Below are positions 49,501 through 58,438 of a stretch of DNA of 64,000 nucleotides, in pieces. Numbering within the stretch: the first letter of the stretch is position 1; each line of letters opens with the position of its first letter. The stretch is from the NCBI GenBank assembly GCA_002722095.1, contig PBKG01000006.1:1-64000 (forward strand), read 5' to 3'. The stretch comes from Rhodospirillaceae bacterium (GTDB lineage Bacteria; Pseudomonadota; Alphaproteobacteria; UBA8366). The notes under the pieces were generated by a model, which was not told the DNA's origin, made no database searches, and saw only the letters and a list, made by a program, of their open reading frames with translations. Both the position numbers and the translations under genes were made by a program.

Positions 49501-51258
49501 ATGGCCGACGACCCCGAGCAGACAACCACGCCTACCGATAAGGAAGATCCGCTTCGAGCCGCCTTGCGTTTACACCAGGCGGAGCAGCCGGCAGATGCGA
49601 TACCGCTTTACGAACAGGCAATAGCGAACCATCCCGGGACCGCCCAGCTTCACTGTCTGCTTGGCGTTGCGCTCAAGCAAACCGGTGACCTGACCGCAGG
49701 TATTCAGCAACTCGAGAAAGCTGTTGCGCTCGATTCGACACGGCCGGATTTAAACGCGGAACTCGGAATTGCCTATATGCAAGCCGGTGCCGCAGAAAAA
49801 GCAGCAGCCGCTTTGGGCGACGCGGTTCCCAAACTAGCTGTCCTCGGTCAAGACGACGCTTTGGTTCTTATCGCTTACGGCGACGCCTGCTTTGCGCTCA
49901 ACCGCTGGACGGAAGCAGTTACCCATTATCGCGCCGCACTCGCCAAGGCGCCGGACAATCTCGACGTTCAACTCAATGTCGGCGTCGCGCTTCACCATCT
50001 CGACCGCAAATCGGAGGCAATAGAAGCCTACGAAGCGGTCCTAGCCACGAAACCGGACCATGCAGCTGCTTTGACCAATCTCGGTGTTGCGTATCAAGAG
50101 ATGAAACGATTTGATGCGTCGCTAGGCGTGCTCCAACGTGCCGCGGAGCTAAGCCCCAGGGATGCACTGATACTGACCGATCTTGGCACGACACTAGAGC
50201 GGTTAGGCCGGCTGGAAGAAGCAATCCAGCACTATACCCAAGCACTCTCCGAAGACCCGACCTACGCCAAGGCCTGGAGTAATCTTGGCAATGCCTATCA
50301 AGCGAGCCTCGATCTGACCGCAGCATGGGAAGCACATCAACGCGCGGTCAAACTTGAGCCGGACAACCCGGACCTACATTGGAACCTTGCCATGACGTTG
50401 TTGCTCGCAGGGGAATTCGAGCAAGGGTGGGCGGAATATGAATGGCGCCGAAAAAAAGGTAACGACGCCTTCGACCCGGCCGTTCCTGAATGGCAAGGCG
50501 AAGCATTAACCCGAAAAACCATTCTGCTCTCCGTCGAACAGGGAGCGGGCGATGCCATCCAATTCGCCCGCTACGCTGCACTGCTGGCCGTCGATAGTGC
50601 CCGTGTCCTGGTCCGTGCTCACACATCATTGCAACGGTTGTTCGGGACATTGGATGGTAATGTAAAAATCTTCGGCCCCGCAGACCCGTTACCCGACTAC
50701 GATTTTCAACTACCTTTGCTTAGTCTTCCGTTTATCCGCCAAGAGCGGCTCGACTCCATACCATCGTCCAAAGCCTACCTCTCAATACCCGACGGAATAG
50801 AGGTTCCATTGCCAGCGGTCGGGAATGGGGTCCGGCGGGTCGGTCTTGTCTGGGCCGGCAATCCCGGCCACGCAAACGACCATAATCGGTCGTGCCCGCT
50901 CGATGCCTTGGCGCCGCTCTTCGACCTCGAAGGGGTCGAGTGGGTTTCGCTGCAAAAGGACTATAAACCCCAACTTTCCGCGCCGTTACTCGACCTTTCG
51001 GGACAGCTTAATGATTTTGCCGATACTGCGGCGGTTATGTGTCAGCTCGATCTTGTAATTAGTGTCGACACGGCCGCCGCCCATCTCGCCGGCGCGCTCG
51101 GATTGCCGGTTTGGATATTGCTGCCCTTTGCACCGGATTGGAGATGGTTGACAGACCGGACGGATTCGCCTTGGTATCCCTCCGCCCGGCTATACCGCCA
51201 GACGTCTCCCGGCGACTGGCACTCGGTCATAGCCACGATTGCAGACGACTTGAAATAG
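49501..51258 (+). CDS. TPR protein with C-terminal glycosyltransferase-9-like domain
   Basis: A 585-residue cytosolic protein. Residues about 15-320 hold roughly eight tetratricopeptide repeats (for example ALTNLGVAYQEMKRFDASL, AWSNLGNAYQASLDLTAAW). A second half follows that resembles ADP-heptose transferase-type GT-B domains: VGLVWAGNPGHANDHNRSC and DLVISVDTAAAHLAGALG with PVWILLP. Proteins of this layout modify other proteins or lipids in alphaproteobacteria. The start is ATG 49501; it diverges from tRNA-Leu. Confidence 0.84.
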   Translation: MADDPEQTTTPTDKEDPLRAALRLHQAEQPADAIPLYEQAIANHPGTAQLHCLLGVALKQTGDLTAGIQQLEKAVALDSTRPDLNAELGIAYMQAGAAEKAAAALGDAVPKLAVLGQDDALVLIAYGDACFALNRWTEAVTHYRAALAKAPDNLDVQLNVGVALHHLDRKSEAIEAYEAVLATKPDHAAALTNLGVAYQEMKRFDASLGVLQRAAELSPRDALILTDLGTTLERLGRLEEAIQHYTQALSEDPTYAKAWSNLGNAYQASLDLTAAWEAHQRAVKLEPDNPDLHWNLAMTLLLAGEFEQGWAEYEWRRKKGNDAFDPAVPEWQGEALTRKTILLSVEQGAGDAIQFARYAALLAVDSARVLVRAHTSLQRLFGTLDGNVKIFGPADPLPDYDFQLPLLSLPFIRQERLDSIPSSKAYLSIPDGIEVPLPAVGNGVRRVGLVWAGNPGHANDHNRSCPLDALAPLFDLEGVEWVSLQKDYKPQLSAPLLDLSGQLNDFADTAAVMCQLDLVISVDTAAAHLAGALGLPVWILLPFAPDWRWLTDRTDSPWYPSARLYRQTSPGDWHSVIATIADDLK

Positions 51259-51289
51259 CCACTCACGCAAGCGAGGAATTCGAGCGCAG

Positions 51290-51871
51290 ATGTTACGCCG
51301 CCTATACGATTGGACCATGAATTTGGCTGCCCACCCGCACGCCATCTGGTGGCTTGCGGGATTGACCGCGGCCGAAAGCATCTTTTTTCCGATCCCGCCC
51401 GACGTATTGATAATTCCGATGGTGCTGGCAGCGCGGGATCAGGCGTGGCGCATCGTCGCCATCGTAACCGCGGCGTCGGTCATCGGCGGCTTGATCGGCT
51501 ACGGCATAGGCTACTTTTTCTACGAAGGCGTTGGCCGCCCGATTATCGATTTTTACGGCTATGGCGCCAAATACGAGGTATTCCAAAGCTGGTATCAGGA
51601 ATATGGAGCTTGGATCGTAGGCGCCGGCGGCTTCACGCCGATCCCCTACAAAGTGATTACCATCGCCAGCGGTGTCGCTCAGCTCGACCTCACCACCTTC
51701 ACGGTCGTCTCTCTACTGAGCAGAGGTGCGCGTTTTCTGATCGTCGCCGCCCTATTATGGAAATTCGGCACACCAATCCGCTCATTTGTCGAAGCGAGGC
51801 TCGGCTTGCTGGCCGCATTGTTTTTTGCTTTGCTCTTGGGAGGTTTCATCGCCATAAAATTCTTGGCGTAA
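51290..51871 (+). CDS. DedA/YqaA-family membrane protein
   Basis: A 193-residue inner membrane protein, probably a lipid or undecaprenyl phosphate transporter of the DedA type. The family region runs from LTAAESIFFPIPPDVLIIP to ATFVVSLLSRGARF-like VVSLLSRGARFL, with GGFTPIPYKVITIASG in the re-entrant loop. Four hydrophobic helices are apparent. It begins 31 bases after the TPR gene and ends 13 bases before dsbB. Confidence 0.88.
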   Translation: MLRRLYDWTMNLAAHPHAIWWLAGLTAAESIFFPIPPDVLIIPMVLAARDQAWRIVAIVTAASVIGGLIGYGIGYFFYEGVGRPIIDFYGYGAKYEVFQSWYQEYGAWIVGAGGFTPIPYKVITIASGVAQLDLTTFTVVSLLSRGARFLIVAALLWKFGTPIRSFVEARLGLLAALFFALLLGGFIAIKFLA

Positions 51872-51884
51872 CCCGTGAGGGCAC

Positions 51885-52379
51885 ATGGCCGTTTCCGTCG
51901 ACAAACCCAACCTGCCGTTGCAGCTTATCCTGCTCGCCACCATCATTGTTTTGGGCGGTGCATACGGGTCGCAATATTTCGGCGACTTACACCCCTGCAA
52001 ACTCTGCCTTTACCAGCGCTGGCCATGGTGGATTGCGGGAGGCCTGGCCTTGACCGCGATTTTGTTGCCGAGCGTGGCGCATCTCAAAAGCCGTCTGATG
52101 ATTTTGGTGGGCCTCGTCCTTATCGTCGGTAGTGCGATCGCGGTCTACCACGTGGGCGTCGAATTCAAATGGTGGCAAGGACCGGCAACCTGCAGCGGCA
52201 ACATTGAGTTGCCGAAAAGCCTGTCTGAATTACACGCCACTTTGCAACGTGCGCCTGTGGTGCGCTGCGACGAAGTGTCCTGGTCGCTCTTCGGCATCAG
52301 TATGGCGGGCTATAATGCGCTGATATCCGCAAGTGCCGGAATTTTTTCCCTCGTGGTAGGGACTAGGACAACCAAATGA
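51885..52379 (+). CDS. dsbB: Disulfide bond formation protein DsbB-like
   Basis: Quinone-linked membrane oxidase of 164 residues that re-oxidises DsbA. It has four hydrophobic helices, the first periplasmic pair in LHPCKLCLYQRWPWW (C-x-x-C), and the second periplasmic pair in PATCSGN and VVRCDEVSW. The ATG at 51885 has GAGGGCAC upstream. The coq7 gene begins at the end of its stop codon (ATGA overlap), so electrons to ubiquinone and ubiquinone synthesis are translationally linked. Confidence 0.92.
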   Translation: MAVSVDKPNLPLQLILLATIIVLGGAYGSQYFGDLHPCKLCLYQRWPWWIAGGLALTAILLPSVAHLKSRLMILVGLVLIVGSAIAVYHVGVEFKWWQGPATCSGNIELPKSLSELHATLQRAPVVRCDEVSWSLFGISMAGYNALISASAGIFSLVVGTRTTK

Positions 52380-52945
52380 CCGATACGCGTACCAACTCTG
52401 AAAATGGACCGCTTTATCTTCCGGGCGACCCTCAGCCCCAAGAGGAGCTCGCACGTATGATACGTGTAGATCATGCGGGTGAGTATGGCGCCGTGCGAAT
52501 CTACACGGGCCAATTGGCGGTGCTCGGTAACGGCCCCAAGGGCGAGGTCATTCGTGAAATGGCGGAACAGGAAGTGCGCCACCGCGAACGGTTCGAAGAA
52601 ATTCTGCCAAGACGCCGCGTTCGGCCATCGGCGCTGTCACCGTTCTGGCACGTCGCTGGGTTTGGGCTGGGCTACGGTAGCGCCCTTTTGGGCGAACGCG
52701 CGGCAATGGCATGCACCGTCGCGGTGGAAGAGGTCATCGACGAACATTATGCAAGCCAGGCGGACCGGCTGGGACCAGAGGAAACGGACCTTATCGATAC
52801 GATCGAGGAGTTTCGCTTGGAAGAACTCGAGCATCGCGATACAGCGCTCGATCACGATGCGGAGGGCGCGCCGGCTTATCCACTGCTGACGCGAGCGATC
52901 AAATCCGCCTCTCGATTTTCGATTTGGCTTGCCGAGCGTTTCTAG
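52376..52945 (+). CDS. coq7: Coq7-type demethoxyubiquinone hydroxylase
   Basis: Diiron hydroxylase of 189 residues that completes ring hydroxylation in ubiquinone synthesis. The four-helix bundle ligands are visible: E in RVDHAGEYGAVRIY, E-x-x-H in EQEVRHRERFE, E in VEEVIDEHY and E-x-x-H in LEELEHRDTAL. Coq7 is found in alphaproteobacteria in place of UbiF. It starts four bases inside dsbB and is convergent with the HNH nuclease gene across 10 bases. Confidence 0.94.
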   Translation: MTDTRTNSENGPLYLPGDPQPQEELARMIRVDHAGEYGAVRIYTGQLAVLGNGPKGEVIREMAEQEVRHRERFEEILPRRRVRPSALSPFWHVAGFGLGYGSALLGERAAMACTVAVEEVIDEHYASQADRLGPEETDLIDTIEEFRLEELEHRDTALDHDAEGAPAYPLLTRAIKSASRFSIWLAERF

Positions 52946-52955
52946 CCGAAAAAAC

Positions 52956-53519
52956 TCAATTTTCTTCGAGTTCGCTGTCCCAATATAGGAAGTCACCCCA
53001 GCTGTCGTGGAGGAAGTTTGGCGGGAAGGCACGGCCGTTTTCCTGCAACTGCCACATGCTGGGTTCGTCGGGTTTCCGGTACGGCCTCATGCCGGATTCG
53101 CCGGGCGTTCGGCCACCCTTGCGCAAATTACAAGGTCCACAGGCAGCGACGATATTATTCCAGCGCGTGCGACCGCCTTTCGACTTCGGCACCACATGAT
53201 CGAACGTCAGCTCATGGGCAGGTAGGCCGTCGCCGCAATATTGGCAAACGAATCGGTCGCGCAAGAACACGTTGAATCTCGTGAAAGCTACCTTCCGCGC
53301 CTGGGGCACATATTCTTTTAGTGAAATTACGCTCGGCAGCGCCAACTCGAACGAAGGCGAGCGCACTACCGCTTCATACTCGGAGACAACATTTACCCGG
53401 TCGGTCACCACCGCCTTGACCGCATCCTGCCAGGACCAAAGCGACAACGGAAAATAGCTGAGCGGACGAAAGTCCGCATTCAGAACAAGTGCCGGGCATT
53501 CCTGCGGGACACTCGTCAT
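52956..53519 (-). CDS. HNH endonuclease
   Basis: A 187-residue protein with a central HNH nuclease domain: zinc Cys pair in FVCQYCGDGL, the His in LTFDHVVPKSKGG, then NNIVAACGPCNLRKGGR. The N-terminal LVLNADFRPLSYFPLSLWSWQDAVKAVV is typical of this common alphaproteobacterial family, whose role is not known and may be in recombination or repair rather than restriction. RBS AAGGAGGAGCGGAA precedes ATG 53519. Confidence 0.9.
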   Translation of the reverse strand: MTSVPQECPALVLNADFRPLSYFPLSLWSWQDAVKAVVTDRVNVVSEYEAVVRSPSFELALPSVISLKEYVPQARKVAFTRFNVFLRDRFVCQYCGDGLPAHELTFDHVVPKSKGGRTRWNNIVAACGPCNLRKGGRTPGESGMRPYRKPDEPSMWQLQENGRAFPPNFLHDSWGDFLYWDSELEEN

Positions 53520-53656
53520 TTCCGCTCCTCCTTATGCTGACGCTGCGCGGTGTCGATCCTCAACACCAGATACAGGAATTGAAGTCGACCCACAAGATGA
53601 GGCAATGGTGCGCCTTCGAAATTTACGGGGTTGTAACCAACCAGCAACGGTTCGCT

Positions 53657-54325
53657 TCAGAGGTCGAAACATTCGGCCAGGAACGACGACGCCCGGGCCA
53701 TTCCTTCCGGGTCAATCCCGTGCCCGAGCCCGGGCCGGGTCATGGTTTCGACTTCGATACCCGCAGTCTTCAAACCCTCTTCTGCAAGCGAAAGTGACTC
53801 GTAGGGCACGACCTCATCCGCATCGCCATGGACCAACACTACCGGCGGACGGGCTTGGATTTCGTCGGCCAAAAGTTCGGGCGCAATCAACCGGCCCGAA
53901 AAACCCACGACTCCCGCAAATGCTTCGTCCCGGCGCGGCGCAACGAACAGACTCATCATCGTGCCTTGGCTAAATCCGATCAGCGCCGTTTGTTTGGCGC
54001 TCACCTCATGGCGTGCCAATTCACTATCAATGAACGCGTTCAACATCGGTGCCGTCGCTTGAACGCCTCCCAATAACGCCGGCGGCGAACGATCCTGAAC
54101 GCTGAACCACTGATAACCAAAGGGTGCCATATCGCAGGGGAAAGGCGCGTTGGGCGATACGAAGGCCGCATTGGGCAGAGTCTTGGCAAGAAACGGCGCA
54201 AGCCCAATCAAATCTTGTCCATCGGCGCCCACCCCATGCAACAAAATCACCAACTGCTCCGGCTTGTCGCCGGACGCGGGGCCAAAACGCGGCCCATCCA
54301 TCTGTACTAAATCATCCAGAGTCAC
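53657..54325 (-). CDS. Phospholipase/carboxylesterase family hydrolase (YpfH-like)
   Basis: Alpha/beta hydrolase of 222 residues. The catalytic triad is Ser in LIGFSQGTMMSL, Asp in VHGDADEVVPY and His in PGLGHGIDP; VILLHGVGADGQDL is the oxyanion strand. GTG at 54325 is preferred because GGGGAGGACTCC precedes it; an internal ATG at 54301 is the alternative. It follows the DNA glycosylase gene by 11 bases, suggesting cotranscription. Confidence 0.88.
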   Translation of the reverse strand: MTLDDLVQMDGPRFGPASGDKPEQLVILLHGVGADGQDLIGLAPFLAKTLPNAAFVSPNAPFPCDMAPFGYQWFSVQDRSPPALLGGVQATAPMLNAFIDSELARHEVSAKQTALIGFSQGTMMSLFVAPRRDEAFAGVVGFSGRLIAPELLADEIQARPPVVLVHGDADEVVPYESLSLAEEGLKTAGIEVETMTRPGLGHGIDPEGMARASSFLAECFDL

Positions 54326-54336
54326 GGAGTCCTCCC

Positions 54337-54951
54337 CTACGGTGCGCCCTTGTAATAGTGCCAGAGAAACATTGCCGCAATGCCGCGCCAGGGCCGCCAA
54401 TGTTCGATCAGCGGTTCGGATTCCTTTCGGCTTGGGCGGTTTTCGAGAGATTTGAGTTTTCGAAGCCCTTCGGCGACAGCGAGGTCCTCGGCCGGCCAAA
54501 CGTCGGCCCGTTTGAGTGCAAACAACATGTAAATTTCCGCACTCCACCGCCCGAGACCTCGGATCGCGGTCAACGCCGCAACCACCTCTTCGTCGCTCTG
54601 CTTTGCCAAGCGCCTGGCATCGAGCCGGCCGGAACACATTTCCTCGGCCAGCCCTTGCCCATATTCGACCTTTCGCCCGCTCAAACCCGCCGCACGCAGG
54701 GCATCGACGTCGGTGGCGAGAAATTGTTCGGGCGTCATTGGATCGACGGTTGCCGTCAATCGGTCGCGAATGGCCGTCGCGGCCGCACTTGAAACCTGCT
54801 GGCCCGCAATTATGCCGATTAAAGTGGCAAAGCCCGGTGGACGTTTGCGCGGGGCCGGATAGCCGACCTGTTTCAGTGCCCGTGCCACGTCAGCGTCGCG
54901 CGCTGCGATTTCATCCAGGGCTTGTTTGATCTTCTTCGGTGTCATCGCCAT
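54337..54951 (-). CDS. DNA-3-methyladenine glycosylase II-like (AlkA family)
   Basis: HhH-GPD base excision glycosylase of 204 residues. The helix-hairpin-helix is LTAIRGLGRWSAEIYMLFAL and the catalytic Asp is in DVWPAEDLAVAEGL. It releases alkylated purines from DNA. The ATG at 54951 is used; another ATG two codons on is equally plausible. It diverges from gluQ across 35 bases and leads into the carboxylesterase gene. Confidence 0.9.
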   Translation of the reverse strand: MAMTPKKIKQALDEIAARDADVARALKQVGYPAPRKRPPGFATLIGIIAGQQVSSAAATAIRDRLTATVDPMTPEQFLATDVDALRAAGLSGRKVEYGQGLAEEMCSGRLDARRLAKQSDEEVVAALTAIRGLGRWSAEIYMLFALKRADVWPAEDLAVAEGLRKLKSLENRPSRKESEPLIEHWRPWRGIAAMFLWHYYKGAP

Positions 54952-54986
54952 TGACTTAACCAATCGGGCCGGATACCGCCAGAGGG

Positions 54987-55847
54987 ATGAATACGGAAAT
55001 TCAAACCTCCGGCATGACAATTACCCGGTTTGCCCCGAGCCCGTCCGGACACCTGCATCTGGGCCATGCCTATAGCGCATTGTTCGCCGAACGCGCCGCG
55101 CGGGACGCGGACGGGAAGTTTCTATTGCGCATCGAAGATATCGATCACAGCCGCTGCCGGCCGGAGTTCGAAACAGCGATCCTCGACGATTTGACTTGGC
55201 TTGGAATGGAGTGGGATGCCCCGGTAGTGCGTCAATCGGAGCGGTTCACGCTGTATCAAGATGCTCTTGAAAGGCTTGCGGGAGAAGAATTGATCTATCC
55301 CTGTTTCTGCACGCGAAAAGAAATACAGGCCGAAATCGCCGCCGCCGGCAACGCACCGCACGGGCCCGACGGGCCCCATTACCCTGGCACCTGTCGCAGG
55401 CTCGAAAAGGCGGAACGGCAAGACCGGATAGAAAGCGGCGAGTCATACGCCCTTCGCCTCGATACCGCCCGTGCAGCATCCCTCACGGGCAAGCTCGAAT
55501 TTCACGATCATGATCAAGGCCGGTTCACCGTCGACCCCGGCATAGGTGGTGATATCGTGCTCGCCCGCAAGGATACGCCGACCAGCTATCATCTGGCGGT
55601 CACGGTCGATGACGCGGCCCAGGAGGTGTCTTTGGTGACTCGTGGAGAGGACTTGCTACCCGCTTGCCATATCCATCGACTGCTGCAGGCGCTGCTGGAC
55701 TTGCCGGAACCCCGTTATCGGCACCACACATTATTGACCGATGAAGATGGCAAACGATTTGCCAAGCGCGACCGAAGTCTCACCTTGCAAGCGCTCCGCG
55801 CAGCTGGAGCGTCACCGGACGAAATACGCGGAAAGGTCGGATTTTAG
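54987..55847 (+). CDS. gluQ: Glutamyl-Q tRNA(Asp) synthetase
   Basis: Truncated glutamyl-tRNA synthetase paralogue of 286 residues that glutamylates queuosine 34 of tRNA-Asp. HIGH equivalent is PSPSGHLHLGHAYSAL, KMSKS-like motif is DGKRFAKRDRS, zinc-site Cys are in YPCFCTRKEI and YPGTCRRL. The anticodon-binding domain is absent. Start ATG at 54987, with an in-frame ATG at 55014 that would give the standard MTITRFAPSP start. Its stop overlaps the convergent small membrane gene stop by four bases (TTAG). Confidence 0.92.
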   Translation: MNTEIQTSGMTITRFAPSPSGHLHLGHAYSALFAERAARDADGKFLLRIEDIDHSRCRPEFETAILDDLTWLGMEWDAPVVRQSERFTLYQDALERLAGEELIYPCFCTRKEIQAEIAAAGNAPHGPDGPHYPGTCRRLEKAERQDRIESGESYALRLDTARAASLTGKLEFHDHDQGRFTVDPGIGGDIVLARKDTPTSYHLAVTVDDAAQEVSLVTRGEDLLPACHIHRLLQALLDLPEPRYRHHTLLTDEDGKRFAKRDRSLTLQALRAAGASPDEIRGKVGF

Positions 55848-56170
55848 TCGTTAAATAGACGCCGGCGGCGGCTCCGACCGAGCGACGATAAAAATCCGCC
55901 GACCAGCGCAAAGACCAATACGAGAATTGCGAGCGCCTCCCACGCCGGACGCTGCAACAAGGGCACAATAGCGGTGTCCCAAAGACCCGGATGGATATAG
56001 CGCTGAACAAAAGATTGAGTGGTATTGAGCGAGGCACTGTCCGTCTGAAACCAGAGTTGGCCAGCGGGGACGGTAATATCCATTCCGAACAGCCAAACCC
56101 CGGCCCCCAAAATGGCGAAAAGAATACCTATCAGTACGAATACACGCCCTATAAATCGGACTATGAACAC
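55844..56170 (-). CDS. Small membrane protein, unknown function
   Basis: A 108-residue protein with two transmembrane helices (FVLIGILFAILGAGVWLF and ALAILVLVFALVGGFLSSL) separated by about 45 periplasmic residues with conserved-looking aromatics. The C-terminus is highly basic (RSRRRRL). GTG at 56170 with GGGGGGCAGC upstream is used; TTG at 56182 is an alternative. No family recognised. It is convergent with gluQ, sharing the TTAG stop overlap. Confidence 0.65.
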   Translation of the reverse strand: MFIVRFIGRVFVLIGILFAILGAGVWLFGMDITVPAGQLWFQTDSASLNTTQSFVQRYIHPGLWDTAIVPLLQRPAWEALAILVLVFALVGGFLSSLGRSRRRRLFND

Positions 56171-56269
56171 GCTGCCCCCCAAGCCGCGTCAGTTATGCCC
56201 AAATCCAACATAAATAAGGAACTAGGATATCACAAATCCCGTGCCCCTCGCGAGTCGTTTACCCGCCGC

Positions 56270-56297
56270 TTGCCTGAACCAATAGCCTCGGTTAGGG
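56270..56297 (+). promoter_or_regulatory. Weak candidate promoter of tRNA-Ser
   Basis: TTGCCT at 56270-56275 and TTAGGG at 56292-56297 with a 16-base spacer lie 16 bases before the tRNA-Ser 5' end. The -10 is a poor match, so confidence is low. Confidence 0.3.
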
Positions 56298-56313
56298 TCA
56301 CGCCCTTCGACGC

Positions 56314-56401
56314 GGAGGGATGGCCGAGTGGCTTAAGGCGCACGACTGGAAATCGTGTTCACGGAAACGTGTCGGGGGTTCGAATCCCCCTCCCTCCGCC
56401 A
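56314..56401 (+). tRNA. tRNA-Ser(GGA)
   Basis: An 88-base class II tRNA including encoded CCA. GGAGGGA at the 5' end pairs exactly with TCCCTCC at the 3' end, the D-loop contains GGCCGAGTGG, the anticodon stem CACGA/TCGTG holds the loop CTGGAAA with anticodon GGA, and the T-loop GGTTCGAATCC is standard. It would read UCC and UCU serine codons. Confidence 0.95.
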
Positions 56402-56447
56402 TTTTCTTTCCTGAAACCTGGAACCGGACTTAAGCGCCCACACACTT

Positions 56448-57410
56448 CTACAGGTCGTGTGGCGACAGGGTGACAACCGTTCCGCCGGCGGCGCCGGTCG
56501 TTTTATTGAGGTGTTTCGCCTTATACATGGCCTGGTCGGCGACGCTGATAATCTCGTCCACGTCGAGGGCAAATTCCGGGTAATAAACCATGCCGACGCT
56601 GCCGGTGACCTTCAACGTTGTATCGCCATAGGTAATCGGCTCTTCGATAGCGGTCATTACCTTTTCCGCGACCATGGTGGCATTGCCCCGCTCTTTAAAA
56701 TCTTCGAGCACGACAATGAATTCGTCGCCTCCCCAGCGCGCCGCAATATCGGTCTTGCGTACCGCAGACATCAATCTCTTCCCGATGCCCGCTAAGACCG
56801 CATCGCCGGCCTCATGACCGTGATCGTCATTGACCGGCTTGAATCCGTTCAAATCGATCAACATGATGCTGACTTCCGATTCCCGCCGCTTTGCGCGTTC
56901 GAAGGCTGATTTCATCTTATCGATCAAGAGGCGCCGGTTGGCGAGGCCGGTCAACTCATCATAGAAGGCCGCCCGACGTATTTTCGCCTCCGCATCGACC
57001 CGCGCCATCACGTAGCGCATGCAGCGCTCGAAGATTTCCGGCGTCACCCGGCCTTTTTCGAGATAGTCGTAGGCCCCGAGTTCCATCACCTCGACGTCCG
57101 TATCTCGGCTCGACGATGCAGTAAGCACTACCACCGGCACATCGATTCCGATTTCGCGCATGCCGGAAATTACGCTGGCTGCGGAATCCGGCCCCAGGTA
57201 ATAGTCGCAAATCACCACGTCATAGGTTTTGTCGTCCGCTTCCAATCGCTTTTCCGCGGCCGGCCAGTCGCTGGTGAAATCCAATGCATATTCCTGATGG
57301 GGAATCTGGCCGATGATACCCGTAAGCAACATCGTATCTTCGGCGTTATCCTCGATGACGAGAATGCTGATCACGTCACGTTTTCGTATTTTTGGCGTCT
57401 CGTCGGCCAC
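56448..57410 (-). CDS. Response regulator with GGDEF diguanylate cyclase output
   Basis: A 320-residue two-domain protein. The receiver domain (residues about 13-135) has the phosphoacceptor Asp in VVICDYYLG, an acidic pair in VIEDNAED and the Lys in DYLEKGRVTP. The output domain has ARWGGDEFIVVLED as active site and RKTD five residues upstream, the RxxD inhibitory I-site. So phosphorylation should control c-di-GMP synthesis with product feedback. No cognate kinase is adjacent. GTG start at 57410. Confidence 0.92.
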   Translation of the reverse strand: MADETPKIRKRDVISILVIEDNAEDTMLLTGIIGQIPHQEYALDFTSDWPAAEKRLEADDKTYDVVICDYYLGPDSAASVISGMREIGIDVPVVVLTASSSRDTDVEVMELGAYDYLEKGRVTPEIFERCMRYVMARVDAEAKIRRAAFYDELTGLANRRLLIDKMKSAFERAKRRESEVSIMLIDLNGFKPVNDDHGHEAGDAVLAGIGKRLMSAVRKTDIAARWGGDEFIVVLEDFKERGNATMVAEKVMTAIEEPITYGDTTLKVTGSVGMVYYPEFALDVDEIISVADQAMYKAKHLNKTTGAAGGTVVTLSPHDL

Positions 57411-57480
57411 CTATTCATCGCTCCCTTTTCGCTAGCAGCACGATACAACTTTCGTAGTCTGTCCGGCTAACGCTATTTGT

Positions 57481-57912
57481 TTATTCGGGCCTCCGGTCAA
57501 CCAAGCCACTGCACTGGCCGACCATTACCTTTTCGCCCTTGTCGGTTTCGACCCAGACTTCGCACTCAACGCGAAGCTTGTCGTCGCCTTCGGGTGTCTT
57601 TTTCGTCACGTATCCTTTAGCGGTGACCAAATCGTCGATACCGGCCGAGCGCCGGGTCACTACCGATCCTTTACCGCCAACGATCCAACCATCGTCGAAG
57701 CAAAGCATCATCATGCGCGGAATTACACCGAAAATGCGTGACCCTACCGCGATCGGTTTGTCCAAACCTTCGCGCGCCGCCGCATCCGCTTCCGTATGAA
57801 TAGTATCGAGTTCGCCATCATCGGTTTTGACCCGGTTGAGATCGAGCCCGAGCTTTCGCGAAACGGGCGGAAGCGCGTAGCCGACCGGCGTATCTTCGGT
57901 AATGATCGCCAT
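57481..57912 (-). CDS. MaoC-like hotdog dehydratase, second subunit of triad B
   Basis: A 143-residue hotdog protein, paralogue of 32400-32810. MAIITEDTPVGYALPPVSRKL opens it, the helix region is ELDTIHTEADAAAREGL, and the end is LRVECEVWVETDKGEKVMVGQCSGLV, closely matching triad A. The His of NPxHxD is kept as TIH; the residue in the Asp position is Glu (ELDTIH). ATG at 57912 follows GGGAGGAATAGA. It is the third gene of the CaiB, MaoC-N, MaoC-C order. Confidence 0.85.
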   Translation of the reverse strand: MAIITEDTPVGYALPPVSRKLGLDLNRVKTDDGELDTIHTEADAAAREGLDKPIAVGSRIFGVIPRMMMLCFDDGWIVGGKGSVVTRRSAGIDDLVTAKGYVTKKTPEGDDKLRVECEVWVETDKGEKVMVGQCSGLVDRRPE

Positions 57913-57923
57913 TCTATTCCTCC

Positions 57924-58436
57924 CTACACCCGTTCCGGTTTCGGGCCGCCATCGATACCGACGCCCTCGCGAGGCGCGTCGCGTTCGATCACATCCATGC
58001 ATTGAACTCGGGACGCAAAGAAGACGAGATCGCCCTCTTCGTCATGGGCGTATGTATCCCACCGCACGAATTCCCGATTACGCTTGATGTATTTTTCGGA
58101 AATCTTGCCGGAGATAGTCAGCGTCTGGCCGGGCTTGATCGCCTTCAAATACTCGAAATCGTGTTTGTAGCTGACCCCGCGCACGTTGTAGGTCCGGCCC
58201 AGCAACCAACGCGGCGGCCGCGATTGAATCTGCGGCGGCGCTATCGGCCCACCCCAGGGAGAATCGCTGATGAACCATTCATGCCAATGCTCGTCCAGCA
58301 TGCATTGGCGCTCGATGTCCGCGTCGGTAACTTCCCATTCGAACGAGCCGAGGTCCTTGCCGACCTCGATCTCTTCATAGAGCGTACGTCGCCCGGTGGC
58401 ATCTTCGGCCATCCGAATCTTGCTTGGCTTCGACAT
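57924..58436 (-). CDS. MaoC-like hotdog protein, first subunit of triad B
   Basis: A 170-residue paralogue of the 174-residue protein at 32810-33334. The shared core is IAPPQIQSRPPRWLLGRTYNVRGV then YKHDFEYLKAIKPGQ, and the C-terminus GVGIDGGPKPERV matches GSGIDSGHKPEKI. The charged N-terminus differs. ATG at 58436 lies two bases after the CoA-transferase stop with GGAGAAGGAGTAGCC upstream, so the three genes are one unit. Pairing with the next gene as a heterodimer is expected. Confidence 0.85.
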   Translation of the reverse strand: MSKPSKIRMAEDATGRRTLYEEIEVGKDLGSFEWEVTDADIERQCMLDEHWHEWFISDSPWGGPIAPPQIQSRPPRWLLGRTYNVRGVSYKHDFEYLKAIKPGQTLTISGKISEKYIKRNREFVRWDTYAHDEEGDLVFFASRVQCMDVIERDAPREGVGIDGGPKPERV

Positions 58437-58438
58437 GG

